Under the pieces are notes generated by a model. The model made no database searches. It was given only the letters and a program-made list of their open reading frames with translations, and was not told the origin of the DNA. Shown in pieces: positions 1 through 6,987 of a stretch of DNA of 14,248 nt (positions are counted from its first letter, which is position 1; every line of letters starts with the position of its first letter). Origin of the DNA: Deltaproteobacteria bacterium (GTDB lineage: Bacteria; Desulfobacterota; Binatia; DP-6). The DNA is taken from the NCBI GenBank assembly GCA_005879205.1, contig VBLD01000104.1, forward strand, positions 1,956-16,203, in the 5' to 3' direction. The position numbers and the translations under genes are program-made.

Positions 1-775
1 ACGCGGTACCCGCCAGCTGTGGCTCGCCGCCGGTGCAGGCGCCCTGCTGGCAGCTGTCGTCCGCCGTGCACGGGTTGGCGTCGTCGCACGTGGTCCCGTC
101 GAGCACGAGGCCGCCGCCGCAGAAGCCGTCGAGGCAGGTGTCGTCGGAGGTGCAGGCGTTGTCGTCGTCGCAGATCGTGCCGTCGGGAAGGATGTCGCCG
201 GCGCAGAAGCCGTCCTGGCAGAGGTCGTTCGAGGTGCACGGGTTGGCGTCGTCGCACTTCGCGCCGTCTTGCGCCGCGGGATCGCCGATGCAGATGCCGT
301 CCGTGCAGAGATCGTTGCCGGTGCAGGGATTCCCGTCGTCGCACGTGCTGCCGTCGAGCGGCGTGCCCGTGCAGATCCCCTCCTGGCAGGTGTCGGACGC
401 CGTGCAGGGATTGCCGTCGTCGCAGGTCGCCCCCTCGGGCTCGGGGTCGCCGCTGCAGAAGCCGGCGCTGCAGACGTCGTTCGCCGTGCAGGGGTTGTCG
501 TCGTCGCAGGGCGTGCCGTCGAGCAGGTCGGCCGTGCAGCTCCCCTGCTGGCAGGCGTCGTCCGCGGTGCACGGGTTCAGGTCGTCGCACGGGGTCCCGT
601 CGGGCGCGATGTCGCCCGAGCAGAACCCGCCGAGGCAGACGTCGTTGACCGTGCAGGGGTTGCCGTCGTCGCACTCGCTCCCGTCCGGCATTTGCATGCC
701 GCCGGTGCAGATCCCCTGCTGGCAGCTGTCGTTGGAGGTGCACTGGCTGCCGTCGTCGCAGGGCGTGCCGTCGCT
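1..775 (-). repeat. Nine tandem Cys-rich coding repeats of 81-87 bp
   Basis: On the plus strand the array shows as repeated blocks such as GTGCAGGGGTTGTCGTCGTC, spaced 81-87 bp apart. Read on the minus strand each block encodes one C-x5-C-x5-C-x4-C unit. Unit lengths differ by one or two codons in the linker after the last Cys (for example TADL, SGDPEP, IGDPAAQ), while the Cys, CDD and NPCT positions are constant. This is divergence under protein-level constraint, not a recent DNA expansion. Confidence 0.85.
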
Positions 776-961
776 CACGGGCGTGTGCACGCAGCCGTCG
801 GAGCCGGCACTCGGGTTGCTCGGGTCGCAGGTGTCGTCGATGCAGGCGTTGAAGCTGTTGCACTGGGCCGACAGCTCACACGTGAAGCCCCAGGCACGCG
901 ACCCGGCGGCCGTCAGCACGACGAGCAGGGCGAGAATGCGGAGGACGAGGGGCCGGTGCAT
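1..961 (-). CDS. Secreted Cys-rich tandem-repeat protein (partial, C-terminus beyond left edge)
   Basis: Reading from ATG at 961 gives 320 residues with no stop before the left edge. Residues 1-25 form a signal peptide (MHRP, then a Leu/Val-rich core, ending near SRAWG), so the protein is exported. Residues 26-62 are a Cys-containing lead-in (C28, C34, C40, C45, C57). From residue 63 nine complete repeats of 27-29 residues follow, and a tenth begins at the edge. Each has the form DGTxCDDxNPCTxxDxCxxGxCxG with spacing C-x5-C-x5-C-x4-C, so two disulfides per unit are likely. Such repeats occur in secreted or surface proteins of Myxococcota-like bacteria and are sometimes labelled Dickkopf-like; their role is unknown to me. 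The Asp-rich loops could bind calcium (inference). No clear Shine-Dalgarno precedes the ATG. Reading is certain; function is not. Confidence 0.85.
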   Translation of the reverse strand, partial: MHRPLVLRILALLVVLTAAGSRAWGFTCELSAQCNSFNACIDDTCDPSNPSAGSDGCVHTPVSDGTPCDDGSQCTSNDSCQQGICTGGMQMPDGSECDDGNPCTVNDVCLGGFCSGDIAPDGTPCDDLNPCTADDACQQGSCTADLLDGTPCDDDNPCTANDVCSAGFCSGDPEPEGATCDDGNPCTASDTCQEGICTGTPLDGSTCDDGNPCTGNDLCTDGICIGDPAAQDGAKCDDANPCTSNDLCQDGFCAGDILPDGTICDDDNACTSDDTCLDGFCGGGLVLDGTTCDDANPCTADDSCQQGACTGGEPQLAGTA

Positions 962-1146
962 GGAAGCGCTCGACGCGAGCAACACCCATGCCCGAGACGG
1001 CGCTCGAAAACGGAGGCTGGAAGGCGACGGACCGTCTGCAGCGTTGCGACACTCGTGGCCGTGCAAGCATTCATTCGTGAGCCGCATGACAGGCGCCGCG
1101 GCGTCCGCCGTGGCCGCGCCCGACGGAAATCTGCTAGCGTGCACGC
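962..1146. other. Divergent intergenic region between the Cys-repeat gene and the GFA gene
   Basis: This 185-bp gap must hold the 5' signals of two divergent genes. On the plus strand a TGCTAGCGT stretch (1132-1140) just before the ATG at 1147 resembles a -10 element with a very short leader, but no convincing -35 lies upstream. I see no clear promoter for the minus-strand gene. Confidence 0.4.
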
Positions 1147-1569
1147 ATGGCGAACGCCCCGGTCCTCGGTGCCTGCCTCTGCGGCGAGGTGCGATTCGAG
1201 ATCGACGTGCCGACGCTCTTCTGCGCCCACTGCCACTGCTCGATGTGCCGCCGCTCCCACGGCGCGGGGTACGTCACGTGGATCGGAGTGCCGTTCGAAC
1301 GCTTCCGGATGCTCGCCGGCGAGGAGCGCCTGGTGCGCTACCGGTCCTCGGAGCACGGTACCCGGAGCTTCTGCGGCCGCTGCGGCAGCTCGCTCTTCTG
1401 CGAGTCGACCCTGCATCCCGACTACGTCGACGTCGTGCTCGCCAACCTCGACGGCGCGGTCGAGGCGCTGCCCCAGGCGCACTTCTACTTCGACGACCGG
1501 GCGCCGTGGGTGGCGATCGCCGACGATCTGCCGCGCTTCGGGGGCAAGACGGGCACCGAGCCGCTGTGA
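1147..1569 (+). CDS. GFA-domain (glutathione-dependent formaldehyde-activating enzyme/CENP-V type) zinc protein
   Basis: The 140-residue protein is a complete single GFA fold. Visible motifs are GACLCGEVRFE (C10, C12), CAHCHCSMCRRSHG (C26, C29, C31, C34) and SFCGRCGSSLF (C76, C79). In Gfa itself two Zn sites are built from equivalent Cys groups: a structural site (here C10, C12, C76, C79) and a substrate-proximal site (here C29, C31, C34). Family members bind glutathione or S-hydroxymethyl-glutathione, but most bacterial paralogs have no proven substrate, so formaldehyde chemistry is only possible. The protein is cytoplasmic, with no signal peptide. ATG at 1147 sets the normal distance to the first Cys motif. 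The stop overlaps the start of the next gene (GTGA), so the two are probably co-translated. Confidence 0.88.
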   Translation: MANAPVLGACLCGEVRFEIDVPTLFCAHCHCSMCRRSHGAGYVTWIGVPFERFRMLAGEERLVRYRSSEHGTRSFCGRCGSSLFCESTLHPDYVDVVLANLDGAVEALPQAHFYFDDRAPWVAIADDLPRFGGKTGTEPL

Positions 1570-2198
1570 CGACCGGCACGACGCGCAAGCGGGTGGGCAT
1601 CCTCGTCTTTCCCGACGTCGAGGTGCTCGACTTCTGCGGGCCGTTCGAGGTCTTCTCGGTCGTTCGCCTCGACGAGGAGCGGCGGCGCGAGGAGCCGTCG
1701 CCCTTCGAGGTCCTCCTGGTGGCCGAGGCGCCCGGCCCGATCGTCGCGACCGGCGGCCTGCGCGTCATCCCCGACTGCACGCTCGACGCCTGCCCGTCGC
1801 TCGACGTGCTCGTCGTCCCCGGCGGGTGGGGCACGCGACGCGAGCTGCAGAACGAGCGATTGCTCGACTGGATCCGCGCACGGGCCGCGGGCGTCGAGGC
1901 GCTCGCCTCGGTCTGCACGGGGAGCATGCTGCTCGGCAAGGCGGGCCTCCTCGACGGCCGGCGGGCGACGACGCACTGGCGGTCGCTCGACTGGATGCGT
2001 GCCTCCTTCCCCGGGGTGACGGTCGAGGACCGTCTGCACGTCGTCGAGGACGGGACGGTGATCACGTCGGCCGGCATCTCGGCCGGCATCGACATGGCGC
2101 TCCGGGTCGTCGCCCGCTACTTCGGCGAGGCCGTCGGCCGCGCCACCGCGCGCCACATGGAGTACCCCTTCCCGGACGACGACCGCCGCCGCATCTGA
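1566..2198 (+). CDS. DJ-1/PfpI family protein, isonitrile hydratase-like
   Basis: The gene starts at GTG 1566, overlapping the upstream TGA, and gives 210 residues, the usual length for this family. The GATase1/DJ-1 fold is clear. RVGILVFPDVEVLDFCGPFEVF (residues 9-30) is the beta-strand with the DxxGPxEVF motif; LDVLVVPGGWGTR follows at about 79-91; the nucleophile elbow SVCTGSMLLGKAGLLDG puts the catalytic Cys at 117; RRATTHW follows at 132-138, and TSAGISAGIDMAL at 167-179. This set is typical of the subgroup containing Pseudomonas isonitrile hydratase InhA, which hydrates isonitriles to N-substituted formamides. Many relatives are of unknown function or annotated as transcription-regulator-like proteins, but no AraC DNA-binding domain is fused here. 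A later GTG at 1593 would cut into the first strand, so 1566 is preferred. Confidence 0.87.
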   Translation: MTTGTTRKRVGILVFPDVEVLDFCGPFEVFSVVRLDEERRREEPSPFEVLLVAEAPGPIVATGGLRVIPDCTLDACPSLDVLVVPGGWGTRRELQNERLLDWIRARAAGVEALASVCTGSMLLGKAGLLDGRRATTHWRSLDWMRASFPGVTVEDRLHVVEDGTVITSAGISAGIDMALRVVARYFGEAVGRATARHMEYPFPDDDRRRI

Positions 2199-2220
2199 TC
2201 GACCGGCCGACGGTTTTCAC

Positions 2221-2250
2221 TTGCCTTGGTCGCGGCTTCGCAGGTAGGTT
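2221..2250 (+). promoter_or_regulatory. Possible promoter for the subtilase gene
   Basis: TTGCCT (2221-2226) and TAGGTT (2245-2250) are separated by 18 bp, close to a sigma70-type layout. They lie in the 61-bp gap after the DJ-1 gene, ten bases before the ATG at 2260. The match is partial and comes from reading alone. Confidence 0.3.
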
Positions 2251-2259
2251 CCGCCGCCC

Positions 2260-5200
2260 ATGCGCCGGCTCGCGGTCTCTGTTCTCGCCCTCGCGCTCCT
2301 CGCTGCGTCGGCTCGAAGGACGGCCGCGAGCTTCCCGGAGATGGCCCCGAACGACCCGCGCTACGCCGCCGACATCTGCCCGCCGGCGACCGACTGCTTC
2401 GGGCCGACCGGGCAGTGGAACCTCCTCGGGTTCAACGACGACGTGCCGACCACGTCGGGCGCGAGCGGCATCTCGGCCGACCTCGCCTGGCGGGTGACCA
2501 CCGGCGGTCCCGACGCGGTCATCGCCATCCTCGACTCCGGCGTCGACTACGACCACGAAGACCTGCGCGACAAGATCTGGCTGAACCGCGGCGAGCTCCC
2601 GCCGCCCGCGGGCCCGTGCTGTACGGCTCCCATCGAGGACCCCTGGGACTGCAATGCCGACGGCGTCTTCAACGTGCAGGACTACGCGTGCGACGCGCGG
2701 GTCAGCGACACGAACGGCTCGGGCGCGCTCGACCGTGGCGACCTCCGCGTCTTCGCGAATCACCTCGACGACGACGGCAACGGCTACGTCGACGACCTCT
2801 CGGGCTGGGACGCGGACGACGACGACGGCGACGAGTTCGACCACCGGTTCTACGGCCACGGCACCGGACGCGCCGGCATCGCGGCGGCCGCGGCGGACAA
2901 CGGCCGCGGCATCGCGGGAGTCTGTCCCGACTGTCCGCTGATGAACGTGCGCATCGAGGACACCTTCGTGTGCACGAGCGAGGGCGTCGCCAAGGGCGCC
3001 CTCTACGCGGTCGACAACGGGGCGCAGGTGATCAGCATGTCGCTCGGCTGCCTCACCTCGTCGCGGCTCCTGCGCGGCGCGTTCGACTATGCGACGCGCC
3101 ACAACGTGCTCGCGGTCAACGCCTCGGCCAACGAGTTCAGCTTTCATCACAACGTGCCCGCCGTCCTCGACGACGTGATGACGATCGGTGCGGTCACCGC
3201 CGACAGCCGCAGCAGCACCAGGACCTGGCTCCAGAAGGCCAGCTTCGCCAACTACGGGGCGCACCTCGACGTCGTCGCGCCGACCGACGTGCCGAGCACC
3301 GAGATGGGCCGCAACGGCCCGGAGCCCGATCACGCCAACTACAGCACGACGGCGAGCGGGACGTCGTCGTCGACGCCGCATGCCGCCGGGGTGGCCGGGC
3401 TCGTCTTCGCGCGCGCGCATGCCCTGATCGCGGCCGGGCTCCTGCCGGTCGAGCGGCTCGCGCTCAGGGACATCTCGGCGCAGGAGGTGCGGCAGATCAT
3501 CGACCGGACGGCCGACGACGTGACCCCCGCGGACCCGACGACCTATCCGGTGTCGGTCGGGTGGGACAAGTGGACCGGCTACGGGCGCATCAACGCGCGC
3601 GCGGCCGTCGACCGGGTGGCGGCGACGACGATTCCGCCCGAGGCCGACATCGACGCGCCCGACTGGTACACGCTGGTCGACGGGACGGTCTCCGTCCGCT
3701 TCTACGCGAACGCCCGCTGGGCGTCGCGTTTCGCCTACACGCTCGAGGTGGGGCAGGGGGTGGAGCCGGCGGCCTTCACGCCGCTGGCGGGCGGCTCGGC
3801 CGCCTCCGATCCCGCCCTCTCGTCGGCGAACGGGGTGGACGACTTCACCGCCGCCTGGGACACGAGCGGCCTCGGCGACGGTCTCTACACGCTCCGCCTG
3901 CGCGTCACCGACGACCTCGGCAACCTCGGCGAGGACCGCATGGCGGTGTGGGTCCGCCATCCCGACCCGCAGGACCGGCCGGGGTTCCCGCGCGTCTTCG
4001 ACGGATCGCTCGAGTCGCTGTCGATCGCGCTCGTCGACCTCGACGACGACAACCGTCTCGAGATCGTCTTCGGCGGCGGCAACGGCGAGGTGCATGCGAT
4101 CCGCGACGACGGCACCGAGCTCGCGGGTTTTCCCGTGCACACCGACCTGCCGCGACACCTGCCGCTCGCCACCTCGCCCGCGTTCGACGGCGACCCGGCG
4201 AACGGCGAGGTGCCGCTCTCCTGGGCCTCGATCAACGGCGGCGTCGCGGTCGCCGACCTCGACCGCGACGGGATGCAGGAGATCGTCGCCGCGGCGAGCG
4301 ACGGGCAGGTCTACTGCTGGCACGCGGACGGGACGGTGTGTGCGGGCTTCCCGGTGTCGACGGACCACGGCACGAGCCGCGATCCCTACCCGCCGCACGC
4401 GCAGGTGCCGAACGCCTCGCGCGGCGAGGGCATCGGCGCGACGCCGGCACTCGGCGACCTCGACGGCGACGGGCGCCTCGAGATCGTCGTCGGCGACGCG
4501 GCGCAGAAGCTCTACGTCTGGCACGCCGACGGCACCCGCATGGCGCCGTTCCCCATTGCGGTCTTCGACCCCTCGACGGTGTCCGGTGTCGACGAGTTCG
4601 CGCCGCGCGCGATCGCCTCGAGCGCCGCGATCGCCGACCTCGACGGCGACGGCACCAACGAGATCGTGGTCGGCACGAACGAGACCTACGGGCCCTCGAT
4701 CGGCGGCTCGGGCCGGGCCTACGTCATCCGCGCGAACGGCACGATCGCGCCGGGCTGGCCGGTGAAGCCCACCTCGCTGCAGGTCAGCGCCGTGCCCCTG
4801 GTGGCCGAGGGCGTCTCGACCTCGCCCATCGTCGCCGATGTCGACGGCGACGGGAAGAAGGAGGTCGCGCTCTCCCCGTTCTTCGGCGACGCCGCCGTCT
4901 ACCGGGCCGACGGCACCAAGCTCGTCACGATGCAGGGCGCGCCGTTCGGCGCGACGGGCGCGGGCGGCGACCTCGACGAGGCGACGCCCGAAGGCGGCCT
5001 GGCGCGCGCCTCCGACCAGCCGAGCCACTACTACACGTCGCACGCCGCCTTCGCGGATCTCGACGGCGACGGGAAGCTCGACTACCTCGCCGGCTCGCTC
5101 GGCAACGGCATCGTCTTCTTCATCTTCGGCTCGGGTGGACGCCTCACCTTCGATCATCTGTTCTCGGTCTGGGACGCGGCGAGCGGCGTCCAGAAGCCCG

Positions 5201-6270
5201 CCTTCCCGCGCGTCGTGGAGGACTGGCAGTTCTTCAGTGGCCCGGCGGTGGCCGACCTCGACGGCGACGGCCGGCCCGAGGCGGTGGTGACCAGCGCCGG
5301 CTTCTTCGTGCACGCCTTCGACGCCAGCGGGGCCGAGCCCGCGGGGTGGCCGAAGCTGACCGGACAGTGGCAGACGGCCACCCCGTCGATCGGCGACCTC
5401 GACGGCGACGGCCGGGTCGAGGTGGTCGAGACGAGCCGCCTCGGCATGCTCTTCGTCTGGTCGACCGCCGGGCCGACGTGCCAACCCGACCAGTGGCGGA
5501 AGGCGCGGCACGACGAGTGGAACACGGGAACGTACGGCACCGACACGCGCCGTCCGGCGCGGATCGACGACCTGCGCTTCCGGCGGGCGCCGAGGAAGGC
5601 CGAGCTCGACTGGACGGCGGTCGGCGACGACGGCCGCTGCGGAAGGGCGGCGCGCTACGAGCTCCGCGCGGCGGCGGCTCCGATCGACCGGACGAGCTTC
5701 GCCGCCGCCACGCCGGTCGAGATCGCGCCGCCGGCCGCGGCGGGCACGGCCGAGACGCGTCGTTTCCGACTGCCCGCCGGCGCCTTCTTCCTCGCGCTGC
5801 GGGCGACGGACGAGGCCGGGAACGCGGGGCCGCTCGCCAGCGTCGGAGCGTTCGACGTCGCCCACCTGCGGCTCTCCCGGTCGCGCGGCGGCTCCGTTCA
5901 CCTCGGCCTCGTCGGGAGCCTCCCCGTCGTGCCGGCCGAGCTCGGACTCCCCGGTGCCGACGTCGGCGTCGAGCTGACGTCGGGCGGAGCGGCGATCCTG
6001 AGCGTCACGGTGAGAAGCAGTCTGCTCGTGGCGGGTCCCGGCGGCGCGCGCCTCGGCTTCCGCGATCCGAGCGGCACGCTCGCCGGCGGCATCCTGCGGC
6101 TCTCGATCGGCGGCAACCAGCGCACGAGCCTGGTCCTTGGGGCGCGCCTCCCGTCGGCCGCCGTCCGGCCCGGACCGTTCAGCGTCACGCTGCGCATCGG
6201 CCGGCTGGCGTTCCCCGTGTCGGGCACGCTGCGGGCGATCGGCGGCGACCTGGTGTACCGGCCGGGCTAG
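2260..6270 (+). CDS. Secreted subtilisin-like (S8) serine protease with dockerin-like insert and FG-GAP beta-propeller
   Basis: This 1336-residue exported protein has a signal peptide at residues 1-23. The S8 catalytic domain spans about 65-470: Asp92 (AILDSGVDYDHEDL), His200 (GHGTGRAG), a likely oxyanion Asn291 and Ser369 (GTSSSTPHAAG, standing for canonical GTSMATPH). Between Asp and His an insert (about 117-180) carries two dockerin-like calcium loops, DCNADGVFNVQD (130-141) and DTNGSGALDRGD (150-161), then DDDGNGYVDD. After a jelly-roll-like linker (about 480-575), eight DxDxDG repeats start near 593, 665, 732, 792, 859, 933, 998 and 1045 (typical: ADLDGDGRPEAVV), predicting a calcium-bound FG-GAP/VCBS propeller. 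A WRKARHDEWNTGTYG segment closes it, followed by a fibronectin-III-like stretch and a beta-rich C-terminus. There is no membrane anchor. It presumably digests extracellular protein. Its TAG stop lies in the CTAG that borders the following mirror element. Confidence 0.9.
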   Translation: MRRLAVSVLALALLAASARRTAASFPEMAPNDPRYAADICPPATDCFGPTGQWNLLGFNDDVPTTSGASGISADLAWRVTTGGPDAVIAILDSGVDYDHEDLRDKIWLNRGELPPPAGPCCTAPIEDPWDCNADGVFNVQDYACDARVSDTNGSGALDRGDLRVFANHLDDDGNGYVDDLSGWDADDDDGDEFDHRFYGHGTGRAGIAAAAADNGRGIAGVCPDCPLMNVRIEDTFVCTSEGVAKGALYAVDNGAQVISMSLGCLTSSRLLRGAFDYATRHNVLAVNASANEFSFHHNVPAVLDDVMTIGAVTADSRSSTRTWLQKASFANYGAHLDVVAPTDVPSTEMGRNGPEPDHANYSTTASGTSSSTPHAAGVAGLVFARAHALIAAGLLPVERLALRDISAQEVRQIIDRTADDVTPADPTTYPVSVGWDKWTGYGRINARAAVDRVAATTIPPEADIDAPDWYTLVDGTVSVRFYANARWASRFAYTLEVGQGVEPAAFTPLAGGSAASDPALSSANGVDDFTAAWDTSGLGDGLYTLRLRVTDDLGNLGEDRMAVWVRHPDPQDRPGFPRVFDGSLESLSIALVDLDDDNRLEIVFGGGNGEVHAIRDDGTELAGFPVHTDLPRHLPLATSPAFDGDPANGEVPLSWASINGGVAVADLDRDGMQEIVAAASDGQVYCWHADGTVCAGFPVSTDHGTSRDPYPPHAQVPNASRGEGIGATPALGDLDGDGRLEIVVGDAAQKLYVWHADGTRMAPFPIAVFDPSTVSGVDEFAPRAIASSAAIADLDGDGTNEIVVGTNETYGPSIGGSGRAYVIRANGTIAPGWPVKPTSLQVSAVPLVAEGVSTSPIVADVDGDGKKEVALSPFFGDAAVYRADGTKLVTMQGAPFGATGAGGDLDEATPEGGLARASDQPSHYYTSHAAFADLDGDGKLDYLAGSLGNGIVFFIFGSGGRLTFDHLFSVWDAASGVQKPAFPRVVEDWQFFSGPAVADLDGDGRPEAVVTSAGFFVHAFDASGAEPAGWPKLTGQWQTATPSIGDLDGDGRVEVVETSRLGMLFVWSTAGPTCQPDQWRKARHDEWNTGTYGTDTRRPARIDDLRFRRAPRKAELDWTAVGDDGRCGRAARYELRAAAAPIDRTSFAAATPVEIAPPAAAGTAETRRFRLPAGAFFLALRATDEAGNAGPLASVGAFDVAHLRLSRSRGGSVHLGLVGSLPVVPAELGLPGADVGVELTSGGAAILSVTVRSSLLVAGPGGARLGFRDPSGTLAGGILRLSIGGNQRTSLVLGARLPSAAVRPGPFSVTLRIGRLAFPVSGTLRAIGGDLVYRPG

Positions 6271-6273
6271 GAG

Positions 6274-6299
6274 CGCGACCCAAGACTTCTTGGGTCGCG
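6274..6299. repeat. Left outer hairpin (11-bp perfect stem)
   Basis: CGCGACCCAAG (6274-6284) pairs with CTTGGGTCGCG (6289-6299) around an ACTT loop. It begins four bases after the subtilase stop codon and could end that transcript, although no T-tract follows. Confidence 0.85.
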
Positions 6300-6344
6300 G
6301 ACACAGACGCGAGCGTGTGGCGCTCACGTCACGCGCCACCGCCG

Positions 6345-6371
6345 TGCCGCGGCTGGCAAAGCCAGCGCGGC
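6345..6371. repeat. Left inner hairpin of the mirror element
   Basis: GCCGC-G-GCTGGC and GCCAGC-GCGGC form an 11-bp stem with one bulged G and an AAA loop. The 27-base block recurs as an exact reverse complement at 6472-6498. Confidence 0.8.
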
Positions 6372-6471
6372 GGAACGGACACGCGCCGTTCAAAAGGCGT
6401 CGCGACTCTCATGTTGATCCGTTGGCAATTGGGCCTGTCGGCGGCGGCTGCGGAACCGGGCGTGTTCGTCT

Positions 6472-6498
6472 GCCGCGCTGGCTTTGCCAGCCGCGGCA
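6472..6498. repeat. Right inner hairpin of the mirror element
   Basis: This is the exact reverse complement of 6345-6371, with a TTT loop. It lies 73 bases from the right end, against 74 bases for its partner from the left end. Confidence 0.8.
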
Positions 6499-6542
6499 GG
6501 ACAGTCGGGCGTGATCCCGACGGAACACCCTCGCGTCCGGTT

Positions 6543-6568
6543 CGCGACCCAAGATGTCTTGGGTCGCG
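6543..6568. repeat. Right outer hairpin (11-12-bp perfect stem)
   Basis: CGCGACCCAAG (6543-6553) pairs with CTTGGGTCGCG (6558-6568) around ATGT. It lies just past the stop codon of the minus-strand DUF4079 gene, so the two outer hairpins together could act as a two-way transcription barrier. Confidence 0.85.
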
Positions 6569-6575
6569 CTCCTAG

Positions 6576-6977
6576 TCAGTGCGGCATGATCTGCAGGCCG
6601 AGAAAGACCTGCACGCCGCAGAGGAGCAGCGCCGCCGCGCCGATCCACGGATGGATCGCGCGCGCGCGCGCGTCCGTGGCGATCCACCGCGAGACGAGCG
6701 CGGCGGCGCTGAACAGCGCGACGATCGCCGTGCCGACCGCGAAGTGCCCGCTCGCCGCGGGCGCGAGGTCGTCGCGCAGCGCCCAGATGCTGGCGAGCCC
6801 GCCCGCCCAGCTCACGAGGACGAGGCCGTAGACCCACGGCATGAACGCCGCGTGGCGAGCGCGGTAGTGCTCCGCGGCGGGGCGCCCGGCCCGGCCGCGC
6901 AGCCCGAGGCTCGCGCCGCGGGCGGCGAGGAGGATCGTCACGGCGCCGGCCGCCGGGTGCGCCCAGCCGAGAAGCAT
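6576..6977 (-). CDS. DUF4079-type four-helix membrane protein (cytochrome b561-like)
   Basis: The 133-residue protein is almost entirely membrane-embedded. Helices are at about 3-25, 46-66, 79-99 and 110-130. One His sits at or near each helix end: H7 (WAHPAAG), H42 (RHAAFMPW), H78 (SGHFAVG) and H109 (IHPWIG). This HP...RHA...SGHF...HPW...G pattern is what I associate with DUF4079, a small family whose paired His residues suggest b-type heme binding; no function is proven. ATG at 6977 is chosen because family members begin directly at helix 1. The same frame opens at a TTG at 7016, but that TTG is part of a likely -35 box. The gene converges on the subtilase, and the mirror element fills the gap between their stops. 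Confidence 0.75.
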   Translation of the reverse strand: MLLGWAHPAAGAVTILLAARGASLGLRGRAGRPAAEHYRARHAAFMPWVYGLVLVSWAGGLASIWALRDDLAPAASGHFAVGTAIVALFSAAALVSRWIATDARARAIHPWIGAAALLLCGVQVFLGLQIMPH

Positions 6978-6987
6978 CGGCGGGGTG

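Larger units (their letters stand above)
6271..6571. mobile_element. Mirror-symmetric REPIN/MITE-like element between convergent genes
   Basis: The 301-bp element begins GAGCGCGACCCAAGAC and ends with its reverse complement; CTAG flanks both sides (6267-6270 and 6572-6575). The left half, read against the reverse complement of the right half, matches for 16 bases from the element edge, then after one mismatch for TCTTGGGTCGCG. It stays related through ACGCGAG (about 6307) and a 27-bp identical block, and fades near the centre at about 6421. Each arm carries an outer and an inner hairpin at equal distance from its end. No transposase or other gene is inside. REP sequences mobilised by RAYT transposases have a tetranucleotide (GTAG type) before a hairpin and occur as inverted pairs (REPINs); TAGGAGCG plus hairpin fits that style, but 301 bp is long for a REPIN. 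A MITE with a 4-bp CTAG target duplication fits equally well. Confidence 0.7.

Noticed and set aside
1..775. Possible CRISPR array or non-coding tandem repeat
   Set aside because: The 81-87-bp units vary in length by whole codons and are conserved at Cys and Asp codons, so they are protein repeats.
33..1560. Long plus-strand open frame running through the Cys-repeat region and GFA gene into the DJ-1 gene
   Set aside because: Over 33-961 it is the antisense of the Cys-repeat gene and over 1147-1569 an off-frame reading of the GFA gene. Only the part from the GTG at 1566 has recognisable family motifs.
2062..6393. 1443-residue minus-strand open frame opposite the subtilase
   Set aside because: Its translation is Arg/Ala/Val-rich with no domain, and it mirrors the codon pattern of the subtilase. 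High GC content suppresses stops on the opposite strand.
2226..6575. 1449-residue plus-strand open frame overlapping the subtilase
   Set aside because: This is an off-frame reading of the subtilase, Arg-rich and without motifs, and it runs through the mirror element.
6400..6840. Small open frames within and around the mirror element
   Set aside because: They cross the inverted repeats and the DUF4079 gene, are low-complexity and show no motif or start signal.
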